Positions 34,665 through 44,621 of a stretch of DNA of 64,000 nt are shown here, piece after piece. This DNA is from Aridibaculum aurantiacum (lineage in GTDB: Bacteria > Bacteroidota > Bacteroidia > Chitinophagales > Chitinophagaceae), in the NCBI RefSeq assembly GCF_017355875.1, contig NZ_JAFEWC010000001.1, forward strand, positions 1,426,001-1,490,000, in the 5' to 3' direction. A program made the translations under genes and the position numbers. A model generated the notes under the pieces. The model saw only the letters and a list, made by a program, of their open reading frames with translations. It made no database searches and was not told the origin of the DNA. How positions within the stretch are numbered: position 1 is the first letter of the stretch; each line of letters opens with the position of its first letter.

Positions 34665-37600
34665 ATGGCAATGAATAAAAGAGATAACCGTCCAAGGCCA
34701 ACGTTTTCTAAGATCACGATTGGTTTGGCGTCTCCCGACAGCATTCTTGAGAAGAGCTTCGGCGAGGTTTTAAAGCCTGAGACTATCAACTATCGTACGT
34801 ATAAGCCTGAAAGAGATGGTTTGTTCTGCGAAAGGATTTTTGGTCCGGTGAAGGATTATGAGTGTGCTTGCGGTAAGTACAAGCGTATCCGTTACAAGGG
34901 TATCGTGTGCGACCGTTGTGGTGTTGAGGTTACAGAAAAGAAAGTACGTCGTGAAAGAATGGGTCACATCAAACTGGTGGTGCCTGTAGTTCACATCTGG
35001 TACTTCAAGTCTTTGCCAAATAAGATTGGTTACCTGTTAGGAATGAGCTCTAAGAAATTAGAGACCATCGTTTACTACGAGCGTTTTGTAGTTATCCAGT
35101 CTGGTATCCGTGCTGATAAAGGACAAAATTTTGGTGACCTGTTGACGGAAGAAGAGTACCTGGATATCCTGGATGCACTTCCTAAAGACAACCAATATTT
35201 GCCTGATGAAGATCCAAATAAGTTCATTGCTAAGATGGGTGCTGAAGCAGTTCATGACCTGTTGGCAAGAATTGACCTGGATCAACTTTCATTTGATCTT
35301 CGTAATGCTGCGGCTAACGAAACTTCACAACAACGTAAGGCCGATGCGCTGAAGCGTTTGAGTGTAGTTGAAAGTTTCCGTGATGCTAATACTCGTATCA
35401 CTAACCGCCCTGAGTGGATGGTGATGCAATATATTCCTGTTATTCCACCAGAACTGCGTCCGCTAGTTCCTCTTGATGGTGGTCGTTTCGCATCTTCTGA
35501 TTTGAACGATTTATACCGTCGTGTGATCATCCGTAACAACCGTTTGAAGCGTTTGTTAGAGATCAAAGCACCAGAGGTGATCTTGCGTAACGAGAAGAGG
35601 ATGTTACAGGAAGCTATCGATAGCTTGTTTGATAACTCAAGAAAATCAAACGCTGTTAAAGCTGAAGGTGGACGTGCCCTTAAATCTCTTTCTGATGTAT
35701 TGAAAGGTAAGCAAGGTCGTTTCCGTCAGAACCTGTTAGGTAAGCGTGTTGACTATTCTGGTCGTTCGGTTATCGTGGTAGGTCCTGAAATGAAAATGCA
35801 TGAGTGCGGTCTTCCAAAAGACATGGCAGCTGAGCTTTTCAAACCATTCATTATTCGTAAGCTGATTGAAAGAGGTATAGTAAAGACTGTGAAATCTGCT
35901 AAGAAGTTAGTGGATAAGAAGGAAGCAGTTGTTTGGGATATCCTTGAGAACATCCTGAAGGGTCACCCGATCATGCTGAACCGTGCCCCAACCCTCCACA
36001 GGTTGTCAATCCAGGCGTTCCAGCCTAAGTTGATCGAAGGAAAGGCGATACAGCTTCATCCACTTGTTACTACAGCGTTCAACGCGGATTTCGATGGTGA
36101 CCAGATGGCGGTACACGTACCACTTAGCCATGCTGCCATCCTAGAAGCGCAGTTGCTGATGCTTTCTTCTCACAACATTCTTAACCCACAAAATGGTACA
36201 CCTATCACCCTTCCTTCACAGGACATGGTACTGGGTCTGTATTACATCACCAAGGGGCGTAAGAGCACTGAAGAAGTAAAAGTACAAGGCGAAGGCAGGG
36301 CATTTTATTCTATGGATGAAGTGATCATTGCTTACAACGAAAAGAAGGTTGACCTGCACGCGCACATCAGGGTGAAAACACTGGTTCGCGACAACAAGGG
36401 CAACCTTGATAATAAATTAATTGATACTACTGTTGGTCGTGTATTGTTCAACCAATTTGTTCCAAAAGAAGTTGGTTTTGTAAATGCACTATTGACCAAG
36501 AAGAGCCTTCGTGAGATCATTGGTGATATCATCAAGATCACGAACGTTCCTAAGACCGCTAAATTCCTCGATGATATCAAAACACTAGGATTTAGAATGG
36601 CCTTCAAAGGTGGTTTGTCGTTCAACATCAACGACCTTATCATCCCTGACGTGAAAGAGCAATTGCTGGATAACGCCAAGGCTGAGGTAGAAGAGGTTTG
36701 GGACAACTACAACATGGGTCTTATCACCAACAACGAGCGTTACAATGGTATCATCGATATCTGGTCTCGTGTGGATACCCGTATTACTGAAACGTTGATC
36801 CGTGAGATGGCAGCAGACAAGCAGGGCTTTAACTCTGTGTACATGATGCTTGACTCAGGAGCTCGTGGTAGTAAGCAGCAGATCAAGCAGCTTGCTGGTA
36901 TCAGGGGTCTGATGGCTAAACCTCGTAAGAGTGGTAGCAGCGGAAACGAGATCATTGAGAACCCGATCCTTTCAAACTTCAAAGGAGGTCTGAACGTATT
37001 GGATTACTTCATCTCTACCCACGGTGCTCGTAAAGGTCTTGCGGATACGGCGTTGAAAACAGCGGATGCGGGTTACCTAACTCGTCGTCTGGTTGACGTT
37101 GCCCAGGACGTTGTAATAACTGAAGAAGATTGTGGTACACTGCGTGGTATTGCTACCAGTGCACTAAAAGATAACGAGGACGTGATTGAACCATTGTTTG
37201 ACCGTATCCTTGGCCGTACCTCTCTACACACTGTACTAAACCCGGTAACGGATGAGCTACTTGTAGAAGCAGGACAGCAGATAAATGAAGACATCGCTAA
37301 GAACATCGAAGAAGCAGGAATTGAAACTGTAGAGATACGTTCAGTTCTTACTTGTGAAGCTAAGCGTGGTGTATGTGTACGTTGCTATGGTAAAAACCTT
37401 GCAACTGGTTACACAGCTCAACGTGGTGATGCTGTAGGTATAATTGCTGCACAGTCAATCGGTGAACCAGGTACACAGCTTACACTACGTACCTTCCACG
37501 TGGGTGGTGTGGCCGGATCGGCTTCTGTAGAAAGTACATTGAATGCTAAGTTCGATGGTACTATCCAGTTTGATGGTCTACGTACTGTAGATGCACACAA

Positions 37601-38963
37601 CCAGGAAGGCGACAAAGTGAAGATCGTTATTGGTCGTACCGGTGAGGTGCGTATCATGGACGTGAAGAACGATCGTCTCCTGATCACCAACAATATTCCT
37701 TACGGTTCTACACTGCAAGTAAAAGACGGGCAGAAAGTAACCAAAGGTGATGTGATCTGTTCATGGGATCCGTTCAACAACGTTATCGTTGCGGAAATCC
37801 CAGGTGCTATCAAGTTTGAAAACATCATTGAAGGTGTAACCTTCCGTGAAGAGGCTGATGAGCAAACAGGACACCGTGAGAAAGTTGTTATAGAAACAAA
37901 AGATAAGACCAAGATCCCAGGATTGATAGTAGAAGGTGCGAAAGAAACCAAGATGTACAACCTACCTGTAGGTAGCCACATCGTTCTTGAGCAAGGCGAG
38001 GAAGTGAAGCCAGGTCAAGTACTGGTGAAAATTCCAAGGGTGTTAGGTAAACTAAGAGATATCACCGGAGGTCTTCCACGTGTAACTGAATTGTTTGAAG
38101 CGCGTAACCCAAGCAACCCTGCGGTTGTATCAGAAATTGATGGTGTTGTAAGCTTCGGTAACATTAAGCGTGGTAACCGCGAGATCATTGTTGAAGCAAG
38201 AGATGGAGTAATCAAGAAGTACCTTGTACCTCTTACCCGCCAGATCCTTGCACAAGATGGTGACTTCGTAAAAGCTGGTACTGCTCTTTCTGATGGTTCT
38301 ATCGCTCCTGCAGATATTCTTGCTATCAAAGGACCGTTTGCTGTACAAGAGTACGTAGTGAACGAGATCCAGGAAGTATACCGTTTGCAGGGTGTGCGTA
38401 TCAACGATAAGCACATTGAGACCATCGTTCGTCAAATGATGAAGAAGGTTGAGATACAAGATCCGGGCGATACACGTTTCCTTGAAGGAGATACTGTTGA
38501 CCGAATCGATTTCAACGAAGAGAACGATTGGATCTTTGATAAGAAAGTGGTGGTTGACTCAGGTGAAAGCACTAAGTTGAAAGCCGGGCAGATCGTTAGC
38601 CTGCGTGAAGTAAGAGAAGAAAACTCTATCCTTCGCCGTTCTGACAGGAAGCTGGTTGAATACCGGGATGCTCAATCTGCTACATCATCTCCATTGTTGC
38701 TGGGTATCACCAAAGCGTCACTGGGTGTACAAAGCTGGATCTCTGCAGCTTCATTCCAGGAAACAACTAAGGTGTTGAGTTCTGCAGCTATCATGGGTAA
38801 AACCGATGAGATGCTGGGTCTGAAAGAGAATGTGATCACTGGTCACGCCATACCTGCGGGTACTGGTCTGAGAGACTTCGAGAACATGATCGTAGGTAGC
38901 AAGGAAGAATATGAATTGCTTACTACAGCCCGCGAAGCAATGACCTTTGATGAAGAAGAATAA
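34665..38963 (+). CDS. rpoC: DNA-directed RNA polymerase subunit beta'
   Basis: A 1432-residue subunit. The N-terminal zinc ribbon is [20 protein letters not shown] (residues ~64-83) and the catalytic Mg-binding motif NADFDGDQM lies near residue 475. The bridge-helix/trigger-loop region includes [20 protein letters not shown], and the second zinc site is [13 protein letters not shown]. The C-terminus ([20 protein letters not shown]) is complete. A second in-frame ATG two codons in (MNKRDN) is an alternative start. Expression depends on passing the hairpin at 34523-34557 or on an unseen promoter. Confidence 0.99.
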   Translation: MAMNKRDNRPRPTFSKITIGLASPDSILEKSFGEVLKPETINYRTYKPERDGLFCERIFGPVKDYECACGKYKRIRYKGIVCDRCGVEVTEKKVRRERMGHIKLVVPVVHIWYFKSLPNKIGYLLGMSSKKLETIVYYERFVVIQSGIRADKGQNFGDLLTEEEYLDILDALPKDNQYLPDEDPNKFIAKMGAEAVHDLLARIDLDQLSFDLRNAAANETSQQRKADALKRLSVVESFRDANTRITNRPEWMVMQYIPVIPPELRPLVPLDGGRFASSDLNDLYRRVIIRNNRLKRLLEIKAPEVILRNEKRMLQEAIDSLFDNSRKSNAVKAEGGRALKSLSDVLKGKQGRFRQNLLGKRVDYSGRSVIVVGPEMKMHECGLPKDMAAELFKPFIIRKLIERGIVKTVKSAKKLVDKKEAVVWDILENILKGHPIMLNRAPTLHRLSIQAFQPKLIEGKAIQLHPLVTTAFNADFDGDQMAVHVPLSHAAILEAQLLMLSSHNILNPQNGTPITLPSQDMVLGLYYITKGRKSTEEVKVQGEGRAFYSMDEVIIAYNEKKVDLHAHIRVKTLVRDNKGNLDNKLIDTTVGRVLFNQFVPKEVGFVNALLTKKSLREIIGDIIKITNVPKTAKFLDDIKTLGFRMAFKGGLSFNINDLIIPDVKEQLLDNAKAEVEEVWDNYNMGLITNNERYNGIIDIWSRVDTRITETLIREMAADKQGFNSVYMMLDSGARGSKQQIKQLAGIRGLMAKPRKSGSSGNEIIENPILSNFKGGLNVLDYFISTHGARKGLADTALKTADAGYLTRRLVDVAQDVVITEEDCGTLRGIATSALKDNEDVIEPLFDRILGRTSLHTVLNPVTDELLVEAGQQINEDIAKNIEEAGIETVEIRSVLTCEAKRGVCVRCYGKNLATGYTAQRGDAVGIIAAQSIGEPGTQLTLRTFHVGGVAGSASVESTLNAKFDGTIQFDGLRTVDAHNQEGDKVKIVIGRTGEVRIMDVKNDRLLITNNIPYGSTLQVKDGQKVTKGDVICSWDPFNNVIVAEIPGAIKFENIIEGVTFREEADEQTGHREKVVIETKDKTKIPGLIVEGAKETKMYNLPVGSHIVLEQGEEVKPGQVLVKIPRVLGKLRDITGGLPRVTELFEARNPSNPAVVSEIDGVVSFGNIKRGNREIIVEARDGVIKKYLVPLTRQILAQDGDFVKAGTALSDGSIAPADILAIKGPFAVQEYVVNEIQEVYRLQGVRINDKHIETIVRQMMKKVEIQDPGDTRFLEGDTVDRIDFNEENDWIFDKKVVVDSGESTKLKAGQIVSLREVREENSILRRSDRKLVEYRDAQSATSSPLLLGITKASLGVQSWISAASFQETTKVLSSAAIMGKTDEMLGLKENVITGHAIPAGTGLRDFENMIVGSKEEYELLTTAREAMTFDEEE

Positions 38964-39023
38964 GGAGTTTTAAGTTTAAGGTTTAGAGTTAAAAGTTCTA
39001 GATCCTAATTCCTTCAAATAGAT

Positions 39024-39058
39024 AAAAAAGCCGCCTCATTGTTGAGGCGGCTTTTTTA
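39024..39058 (+). terminator. Terminator of rpoC
   Basis: Stem AAGCCGCCTCA / TGAGGCGGCTT with a TTGT loop, flanked by A6 and T6, so it could work in both directions. Confidence 0.93.
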
Positions 39059-39082
39059 TTGCCAGCGGTCAGAAGAAAATGG

Positions 39083-39117
39083 AGCAGATGTTGCGATGCT
39101 CCGTTCAGCTGCTGTAC
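39083..39117. repeat. Dispersed intergenic repeat, family 2 (copy C)
   Basis: The plus strand reads AGCAGATGTTGCGATGCTCC then GTTCAGCTGCTGTAC. The reverse complement gives the family 2 core (with A for G once) preceded by GTACAGCAG, a word also found at the end of family 1 copy D. Confidence 0.75.
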
Positions 39118-39145
39118 TACATAGGATCAACTCTCATTTCACTAT

Positions 39146-39176
39146 CAAAAAAATAAGCAGGAAGACGTTCCTGCTT
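39146..39176 (-). terminator. Terminator of the BON/SH3 operon
   Basis: On the minus strand a perfect 9-bp stem AAGCAGGAA / TTCCTGCTT around CGTC, followed by ATTTTTTTG, 27 bp past the SH3 gene. Confidence 0.92.
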
Positions 39177-39202
39177 AAATTTTATTTATGTGTGTGCTTA
39201 TA

Positions 39203-39637
39203 CTAAGACACACTCAGGTATTGTGCATATGCATATCCTTCTTCTCCTTTTTCAGTTCTTACCAGCCACCATTGATCATTGGTTTTATTGATGATGGTAA
39301 CATTAGAGTTATGTGCAGCTTTGCCTACAATTGGCTGGTCAGTTCCCGGACCTTTCCTGATGTTTAGATTAGAAGTTTGCGTACTTACTCTTGCTTGTGC
39401 GCCGGCTACTGCCGATGCAACATTTATATTCATGATCAAATCGCCTGCTCTAAAATCTGGATCGATCCGGTTATAGATGCTCCATAAATTATCCTTCGTT
39501 TGCCCATTAGGTGCTTCACCATCTATATAAAGTACACGATCCTGCTCACGAACCTGTAGGTTGTTAACACCACCGGCTTTAGCTGCATTTATCAACTCAC
39601 TGTACTTGCTTTGCAGGCCGCCTGTTGCGTTTTCCAT
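39203..39637 (-). CDS. BON-like plus SH3 domain protein
   Basis: A 144-residue protein with two parts. Residues ~10-72 (YSELINAAKAGGVNNLQVRE, YIDGEAPNGQTKDNLWSIYN, FRAGDLIMNINV) resemble the BON-like fold found next to LysM domains. Residues ~85-144 form a bacterial SH3 domain (LNIRKGPGTDQPIVGKAAHN, QWWLVRTEKGEEGYAYAQYL), which often binds peptidoglycan. No signal peptide is visible, so either it is cytoplasmic or the true start is different. It begins 1 bp after the upstream BON lipoprotein gene stops, so the two are made together. Confidence 0.78.
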   Translation of the reverse strand: MENATGGLQSKYSELINAAKAGGVNNLQVREQDRVLYIDGEAPNGQTKDNLWSIYNRIDPDFRAGDLIMNINVASAVAGAQARVSTQTSNLNIRKGPGTDQPIVGKAAHNSNVTIINKTNDQWWLVRTEKGEEGYAYAQYLSVS

Positions 39638-39638
39638 A

Positions 39639-39986
39639 TTATTTTATGTTGAGGTTGTTATTGATCTTTTTTGGCCTGAGGGAATTTAATGACTGCATCA
39701 GCCCTGGCAACTTGCTGCGTTCTATGTCGCCGGTAAGTGTAATCTCACCATTGTTAACATTCGCCGTTACATTCGGATGATCTTTAGTCGCATCTTTCAC
39801 TCCTTTACTCAATTCATCATCAGCCGAAATCTCTACTGGTGCTGGTGTTGTGTTTGTTGTAGTTGGTGTAGAGTTGATGGTTGTGTTGTCAGTTGTATCT
39901 TTTTGCTTACCCTTACAAGCATAAAATGAGGTACTGGTCATCAGCAAAAAAACAACTGCAACAACTTTAAATTTTGTCGTTTTCAT
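39639..39986 (-). CDS. BON domain putative lipoprotein
   Basis: A 115-residue protein. A hydrophobic signal ends at FYAC (Cys24), probably a lipidation site although the residues before it are not ideal. A Thr/Asn/Pro linker (residues ~33-52) leads to one BON domain (ELSKGVKDATKDHPNVTANV, NNGEITLTGDIERSKLPGLM). BON domains bind phospholipid or surface polymers in the periplasm. First gene of a two-gene operon with the SH3 protein. Confidence 0.82.
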   Translation of the reverse strand: MKTTKFKVVAVVFLLMTSTSFYACKGKQKDTTDNTTINSTPTTTNTTPAPVEISADDELSKGVKDATKDHPNVTANVNNGEITLTGDIERSKLPGLMQSLNSLRPKKINNNLNIK

Positions 39987-40208
39987 AGCTTACGTTTTAG
40001 CCGGAAAACTTTAAATAGTCATGCCACGAACAGCTGAATTTTGTATGCATGTTTCTTTATAAAAACGAGCAATTGCCAAAAATGGACATCGAATTATCAC
40101 ATATCTATGTGGCCGTGAAAACCTTTTACCCAACCGTACATCCACCTATCAAACGTTTGAATTTCTTTCACAGCCAGTTGATGCATTTTTGTCAAAACAC
40201 CAAACCAT

Positions 40209-41012
40209 ATGCGCATCTTTCTTATCTCTGCTTTAGCAGCAATATCAATAACAGCTACACATTGTACTCCAGCTAAAATGGCTCTGGCCGAAGAAAACTG
40301 GCTTAGTAAAAAAGAATATCCTGTAGAAGGACGCAAGAGTATCTTTTCGAAGGAGCGGATGAACTTCGGAGAATATTATACTACAACAGCAAAACGCTCA
40401 TGGACACAAGGCACCTCAGCACGTTCCGGCTGGACAAAAGGCAATGCAATGGATCCCGGATTTGAAAACATCATATCTGTGGAATACATCAACAGGAGGC
40501 AAACCCTTCGTTTTGAATTAGCCGATGATAAAGGAAATCAAAGCGAGGTTTTTTGTGTTTCAAAATTTAAAGCTGAAGACCTGCTGATAGGCAAAAACCC
40601 TAATAACCTGCTGAACATAGCATCAGAAGTATTATTGAACATTGAGCCAAGCGAAAGCAAGTATTATGTGCAGATACATACCAGCAGGGGCAAAGGTCCG
40701 TGGCAATTAGTGTTTGATAACCAGTCATGGCAAAGGCGGCCAAAACAAGCTGCTGGTGTGGTGGCTTTGAACAAAGAAGATTTTTACTCGCTGGTGCCTG
40801 TTACTCAGATGCAACGTAAAGATGGAACTGCAGCTAATATGCCTTTTGGTGCAATAGGTATTGAGGTTCGAAATAAACAAGACAAACCTGTAGCCGCTGT
40901 TTCTATGATCAACAAAGGTGTGGTTTACTTGTCTGACGTGCCTGTAGAGGAAAGATTTTTACTGGCTAATATCTGTGCTGCTTTACTCATGCAGGAGCAG
41001 ATAGGCGGCTAG
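40209..41012 (+). CDS. Exported protein, function unknown
   Basis: A 267-residue protein with a signal peptide-like N-terminus (MRIFLISALAAISITATHC). The Cys19 context lacks a standard lipobox. The body is soluble, with mixed charge and several aromatic residues (NFGEYYTTTAKRSWTQGTSA; GKGPWQLVFDNQSWQRRPKQ; EERFLLANICAALLMQEQIG). No motif or family is recognised. A hairpin at 41051-41074 lies in the gap to the KefF-like gene, so the two may be separate transcripts. Confidence 0.7.
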   Translation: MRIFLISALAAISITATHCTPAKMALAEENWLSKKEYPVEGRKSIFSKERMNFGEYYTTTAKRSWTQGTSARSGWTKGNAMDPGFENIISVEYINRRQTLRFELADDKGNQSEVFCVSKFKAEDLLIGKNPNNLLNIASEVLLNIEPSESKYYVQIHTSRGKGPWQLVFDNQSWQRRPKQAAGVVALNKEDFYSLVPVTQMQRKDGTAANMPFGAIGIEVRNKQDKPVAAVSMINKGVVYLSDVPVEERFLLANICAALLMQEQIGG

Positions 41013-41050
41013 CGACTTCAGATGCGGCGTAATTTATTTGCTTATAAGTC

Positions 41051-41074
41051 GTTGTAGCAACTGCTCGCTACAAC
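41051..41074. other. Perfect 8-bp inverted repeat upstream of the Kef pair
   Basis: GTTGTAGC, 8-nt loop, GCTACAAC. No T-run follows on either strand, so a terminator is unlikely; an operator or an mRNA stem is possible. Confidence 0.35.
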
Positions 41075-41123
41075 CGATTGCTGCTACTTACGCTTATCTT
41101 GTGGTCTAATTGAATAAACTTCA

Positions 41124-41729
41124 ATGGCCAAAATTCTTGTGCAGTTTGCGCACCCTGCGCTGGAGAAAAGCAGGATACATGCCCGCATGATTAAATACCT
41201 GCAGCAGGTAAAGGGTGTCTTCATCAATGATCTTTACGAAGAGTATCCTGATTTCGACATAGATGTAGAAAGAGAACAAGCGCTGTTGCTGCAGCACGAC
41301 ATCATCATTCTTCAACATCCATTTTATTGGTATAGTTCACCAGCTATCATCAAGCAATGGCTCGACCTTGTGCTCGAGCACGGCTGGGCGTATGGAAGTA
41401 ATGGCCTGGCTCTTACAGGTAAGCACATGATGAATGCAGTATCGTGTGGCGGGTCACGGCAGGCTTATCAACCCGGCGGTATCAACCGTCTTTCTGTGGT
41501 AGATTACCTGGAGCCTTTCCATCAGACGGCGCGCTTATGCAAAATGCATTACCTGCCTCCGTTCGTCGTGCATGGCACACACAAAAAGGCAGATGAGGAG
41601 ATAGAAGACGATGCACGAAGTTTTGCCGATGTGGTTCGCAAACTTCAGCAGGGTATACTTCCTGCTGCTGGTTTGGAGACCACAGAATACATCAACGATC
41701 TTCTTATTCCACAATCACCTACCGCCTAA
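41124..41729 (+). CDS. NAD(P)H oxidoreductase, KefF/KefG-like ancillary protein
   Basis: A 201-residue flavodoxin-like quinone reductase. FMN-binding parts are visible (MAKILVQFAHPALEKSRIHA; ILQHPFYWYSSPAIIKQWLD; VSCGGSRQAYQPGG). KefF and KefG bind and activate KefC/KefB potassium efflux systems and reduce quinones. Here the antiporter gene starts 2 bp after the stop, the arrangement known for kefF-kefC, which makes the ancillary role likely. Confidence 0.85.
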   Translation: MAKILVQFAHPALEKSRIHARMIKYLQQVKGVFINDLYEEYPDFDIDVEREQALLLQHDIIILQHPFYWYSSPAIIKQWLDLVLEHGWAYGSNGLALTGKHMMNAVSCGGSRQAYQPGGINRLSVVDYLEPFHQTARLCKMHYLPPFVVHGTHKKADEEIEDDARSFADVVRKLQQGILPAAGLETTEYINDLLIPQSPTA

Positions 41730-41731
41730 TC

Positions 41732-43636
41732 ATGGATCAACATTCCTTCCTATTCCAGGCAATGATATACCTGGCCGCGGCCGTTGTCTTTGTTCCAATA
41801 GCACGGCGTTTGGGCCTCGGATCAGTTTTAGGATACCTTTTTGCAGGAATCATCATAGGACCTGCCGTCCTCGGTTTTTTAGGCGACGGTGGCGCCGACA
41901 TCATGCATGTAGCAGAGTTTGGTGTGGTCATGATGTTGTTTATCATTGGCCTTGAGCTGGAGCCACAGCTGCTATGGAAACTACGAACTTCAATTCTTGG
42001 TTTAGGAGAATTGCAGGTATTGGTTTCAGCCGCTTTTATTGGCGCTATTGCAATGGCGCTGGGATTAGCATGGCAACCTGCTTTAGCCATTGGTATGACA
42101 TTATCGCTATCAAGTACTGCCATGGTTTTGCAGACTATGCAGGAAAAGGGATTGATGAAAACGGTAGCTGGCCAGAGTTCTTTTTCTGTTCTACTGTTCC
42201 AGGACATAGCTGTGATACCTATGTTGGCGATCCTGCCATTCCTGGCTACAGGTACGTCCGGCGTTTCTTCCAGCGACCATTCACCCACACTGGTATCAGG
42301 CCAGCCGGCATGGGCTCAAACGCTCATTGTTGTTACTTCAGTGATTTTTGTCATTTTCCTTGGGCGGTACATTATGCGCCACGTTTTCAGGATCATTGCC
42401 CAAACCCGCATCCGGGAACTTTTTACAGCAAGTGCACTACTGCTTATCGTTGGTATTGCTGTGTTGATGACGCAGGTAGGTCTGAGCCCGGCATTGGGTA
42501 CTTTTCTGGCGGGAGTAGTATTGGCTAACAGCGAGTACAAACATGCTTTAGAAAGTGATATAGAACCTTTCAAAGGGTTGCTGCTCGGGCTATTCTTCAT
42601 CTCTGTAGGAGCATCTATCGATTTCAACCTGATCGCTAGCCAGCCAATAATGATACTTTCTATTGTAGCTGCTATGATGGTGATTAAAGCATTGGTTTTA
42701 GCTCTTGTAGGAAAGTTGTTCAAGCTGGCTTTCGACCAGAATATGTTGTTTGCTTTAGCGCTAAGCCAGGCAGGAGAATTTGCCTTTGTACTCTTTTCTT
42801 TTACACTACAGGAAGGCATTCTTCCTGCTGCCTTGGTTAGTACACTAATAGCAGTCGTCGCCATTTCGATGGCCTTGACACCTCTGTTGCTATTGGTTCA
42901 TGAGCGCTTCATTCAGCCTTACATTGGTACAAAGGAAACGGAATCTAGCAGGTCTGCTGATACAGTAAATGAGCGCAACCCGGTGATCATTGCTGGCTTT
43001 GGCAGGTTTGGCAACGTAACAGGAAGATTTTTACAAGCAAATGGAATAGGAACCACGGTATTGGATATTGACAGTGAAAGGGTAGACCTGCTGCGTAAGT
43101 TCGGGTTCAAAGTGTATTATGGAGATGCCACCCGGCCTGATCTACTGGCCGCTGCCGGCGCTAATGAAGCTAAGTTGCTCATCATCACATTGAGTGATCC
43201 GGCTAAAGTGCTGGAAATGGTAGAAACGGTAAAGAAATATTTTCCTAACCTGCGGGTATTGGCCCGCGCCTACGACCGGGGCGATACCTACCAATTGATG
43301 GACGAGGGGATGCTGCATATTTACCGCGAAACTCTAGATACTTCGCTGCGAATGGGCGTTGATGCCATGAGCCTGCTTGGCCACCGGAAATACCATGCTC
43401 AGCGTGCAGCACGAACCTTTCTTAAACATGATGAGCGGGCACTGAAAAAACTGGCTGCAGTACGCGGCGACCAGAAGGAATACATTAACGTAGCCCGTGA
43501 AGTGATCGAGGAGCTCGAAACCTTTATACAGAGTGACCGGCAGAATGCAAAACTCCAACTTGATGAAGGATGGGATGGGGACAGTCTGATAGCTGAATCG
43601 AAAAGCAGCTTCCAAGGTAATGATGCCAAGCTTTAG
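41732..43636 (+). CDS. CPA2 cation:proton antiporter, KefB/KefC type
   Basis: A 634-residue protein. Residues ~1-385 form 12-13 membrane segments of the CPA2 exchanger fold (LGYLFAGIIIGPAVLGFLGD; FLLFIIGLEL-like MLFIIGLELEPQLLWKLRTS; LSLSSTAMVLQTMQEKG). Residues ~410-530 form a TrkA-N/RCK Rossmann domain (VIIAGFGRFGNVTGRFLQAN; DATRPDLLAAAGANEAK). It should export potassium in response to electrophiles or redox state. The C-terminal tail is soluble. The stop codon overlaps the stop of the convergent isoaspartyl peptidase gene, with no terminator between. Confidence 0.92.
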   Translation: MDQHSFLFQAMIYLAAAVVFVPIARRLGLGSVLGYLFAGIIIGPAVLGFLGDGGADIMHVAEFGVVMMLFIIGLELEPQLLWKLRTSILGLGELQVLVSAAFIGAIAMALGLAWQPALAIGMTLSLSSTAMVLQTMQEKGLMKTVAGQSSFSVLLFQDIAVIPMLAILPFLATGTSGVSSSDHSPTLVSGQPAWAQTLIVVTSVIFVIFLGRYIMRHVFRIIAQTRIRELFTASALLLIVGIAVLMTQVGLSPALGTFLAGVVLANSEYKHALESDIEPFKGLLLGLFFISVGASIDFNLIASQPIMILSIVAAMMVIKALVLALVGKLFKLAFDQNMLFALALSQAGEFAFVLFSFTLQEGILPAALVSTLIAVVAISMALTPLLLLVHERFIQPYIGTKETESSRSADTVNERNPVIIAGFGRFGNVTGRFLQANGIGTTVLDIDSERVDLLRKFGFKVYYGDATRPDLLAAAGANEAKLLIITLSDPAKVLEMVETVKKYFPNLRVLARAYDRGDTYQLMDEGMLHIYRETLDTSLRMGVDAMSLLGHRKYHAQRAARTFLKHDERALKKLAAVRGDQKEYINVAREVIEELETFIQSDRQNAKLQLDEGWDGDSLIAESKSSFQGNDAKL

Positions 43637-44580
43637 CCATATATGCCGATCTGGTTGCTGCCATCACTGCTTTTGAAGCCGCGGTACATGCCAATACTAT
43701 TGAAAACCATGGCTACGTTTCCCTGTGCATCCACACCTATGATGCCGCCTTCGCCTTCCATTTTTACTAGCTTGTTCATAACAACTTCTTTACTCGCTTC
43801 TTCTAATGAAAAGCGTTTGTACTCCATGAGTGCGCTGATGTCGTAAGCTGTTACTGCTTTCATGAATTTTTCACCATGACCGGTGCAGCTGATGGCGCAG
43901 GTATTGTTGTTGGCATATGTGCCGGAACCAATTATAGGGCTGTCTCCAATGCGGCCATACTTTTTATTGGTCATGCCACCGGTACTGGTAGCAGCAGCTA
44001 TGTTGCCATCTTTATCACATGCTACGGCGCCTACTGTTCCAAACTTTTTATCTTTCATCAGCTCCTCCATATCCTCGTGCGTATGGTCCAGTTGATAATC
44101 ATCTGTATCACGTATGGCTTTCCACTGGTCGTACCTGAACTGCGAGAAGAAATATTCATCCGGCTCCAGTTTTACGCCTTGTTTTATAGCAAAATCATTA
44201 GCACCTTTTCCGCAAAGCAGCACATGATTGCTGTGCAGCAAAACTTCGTTTGCAAGGAGAATAGGATTTCTCACGTTTCTTACACCTGCTACGGCACCTG
44301 CATCAAGCGTGGCTCCGTCCATCAGTGCAGCATCCATTTCATTCACACCTTTCTTAGTAAATACAGAACCTCTTCCTGCATTGAACAGTATATTGTCTTC
44401 CATTACTACTACCGCAGCTTTCACTGCATTGACGGCTGAACCGCCTTCTTCTAAAACAGCATAACCTGCATCCAGCGCCTGTTGCAGCCCTTCTGTATAA
44501 GCTGCTTCCAGTTCAGGTGTCATATCTTCTTTAAGTATTGTACCTGCACCACCGTGTATAACTATCGTGTACTTCTGCAT
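43633..44580 (-). CDS. iaaA: Isoaspartyl peptidase / L-asparaginase (Ntn hydrolase)
   Basis: A 315-residue plant-type asparaginase precursor. It should cleave itself before Thr182 (KKFGTVGAVACD), freeing the threonine nucleophile of the beta subunit. The alpha part has HGGAGTI and FNAGRGSVFTKKG, and the beta part has GRIGDSPIIGSGTYANN with the substrate-binding Arg-x-Gly-Asp and the Thr-Gly-x-Gly loop (SCTGHGEKFM). It removes isoaspartyl residues from peptides. No signal peptide is present, so it is probably cytoplasmic. The gene ends with a 4-bp tail-to-tail overlap with the antiporter gene. Confidence 0.93.
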   Translation of the reverse strand: MQKYTIVIHGGAGTILKEDMTPELEAAYTEGLQQALDAGYAVLEEGGSAVNAVKAAVVVMEDNILFNAGRGSVFTKKGVNEMDAALMDGATLDAGAVAGVRNVRNPILLANEVLLHSNHVLLCGKGANDFAIKQGVKLEPDEYFFSQFRYDQWKAIRDTDDYQLDHTHEDMEELMKDKKFGTVGAVACDKDGNIAAATSTGGMTNKKYGRIGDSPIIGSGTYANNNTCAISCTGHGEKFMKAVTAYDISALMEYKRFSLEEASKEVVMNKLVKMEGEGGIIGVDAQGNVAMVFNSIGMYRGFKSSDGSNQIGIYG

Positions 44581-44621
44581 GTAAGTCTGTTGCTGTTTAT
44601 ATAAATAGATCCTGTTGTTGC

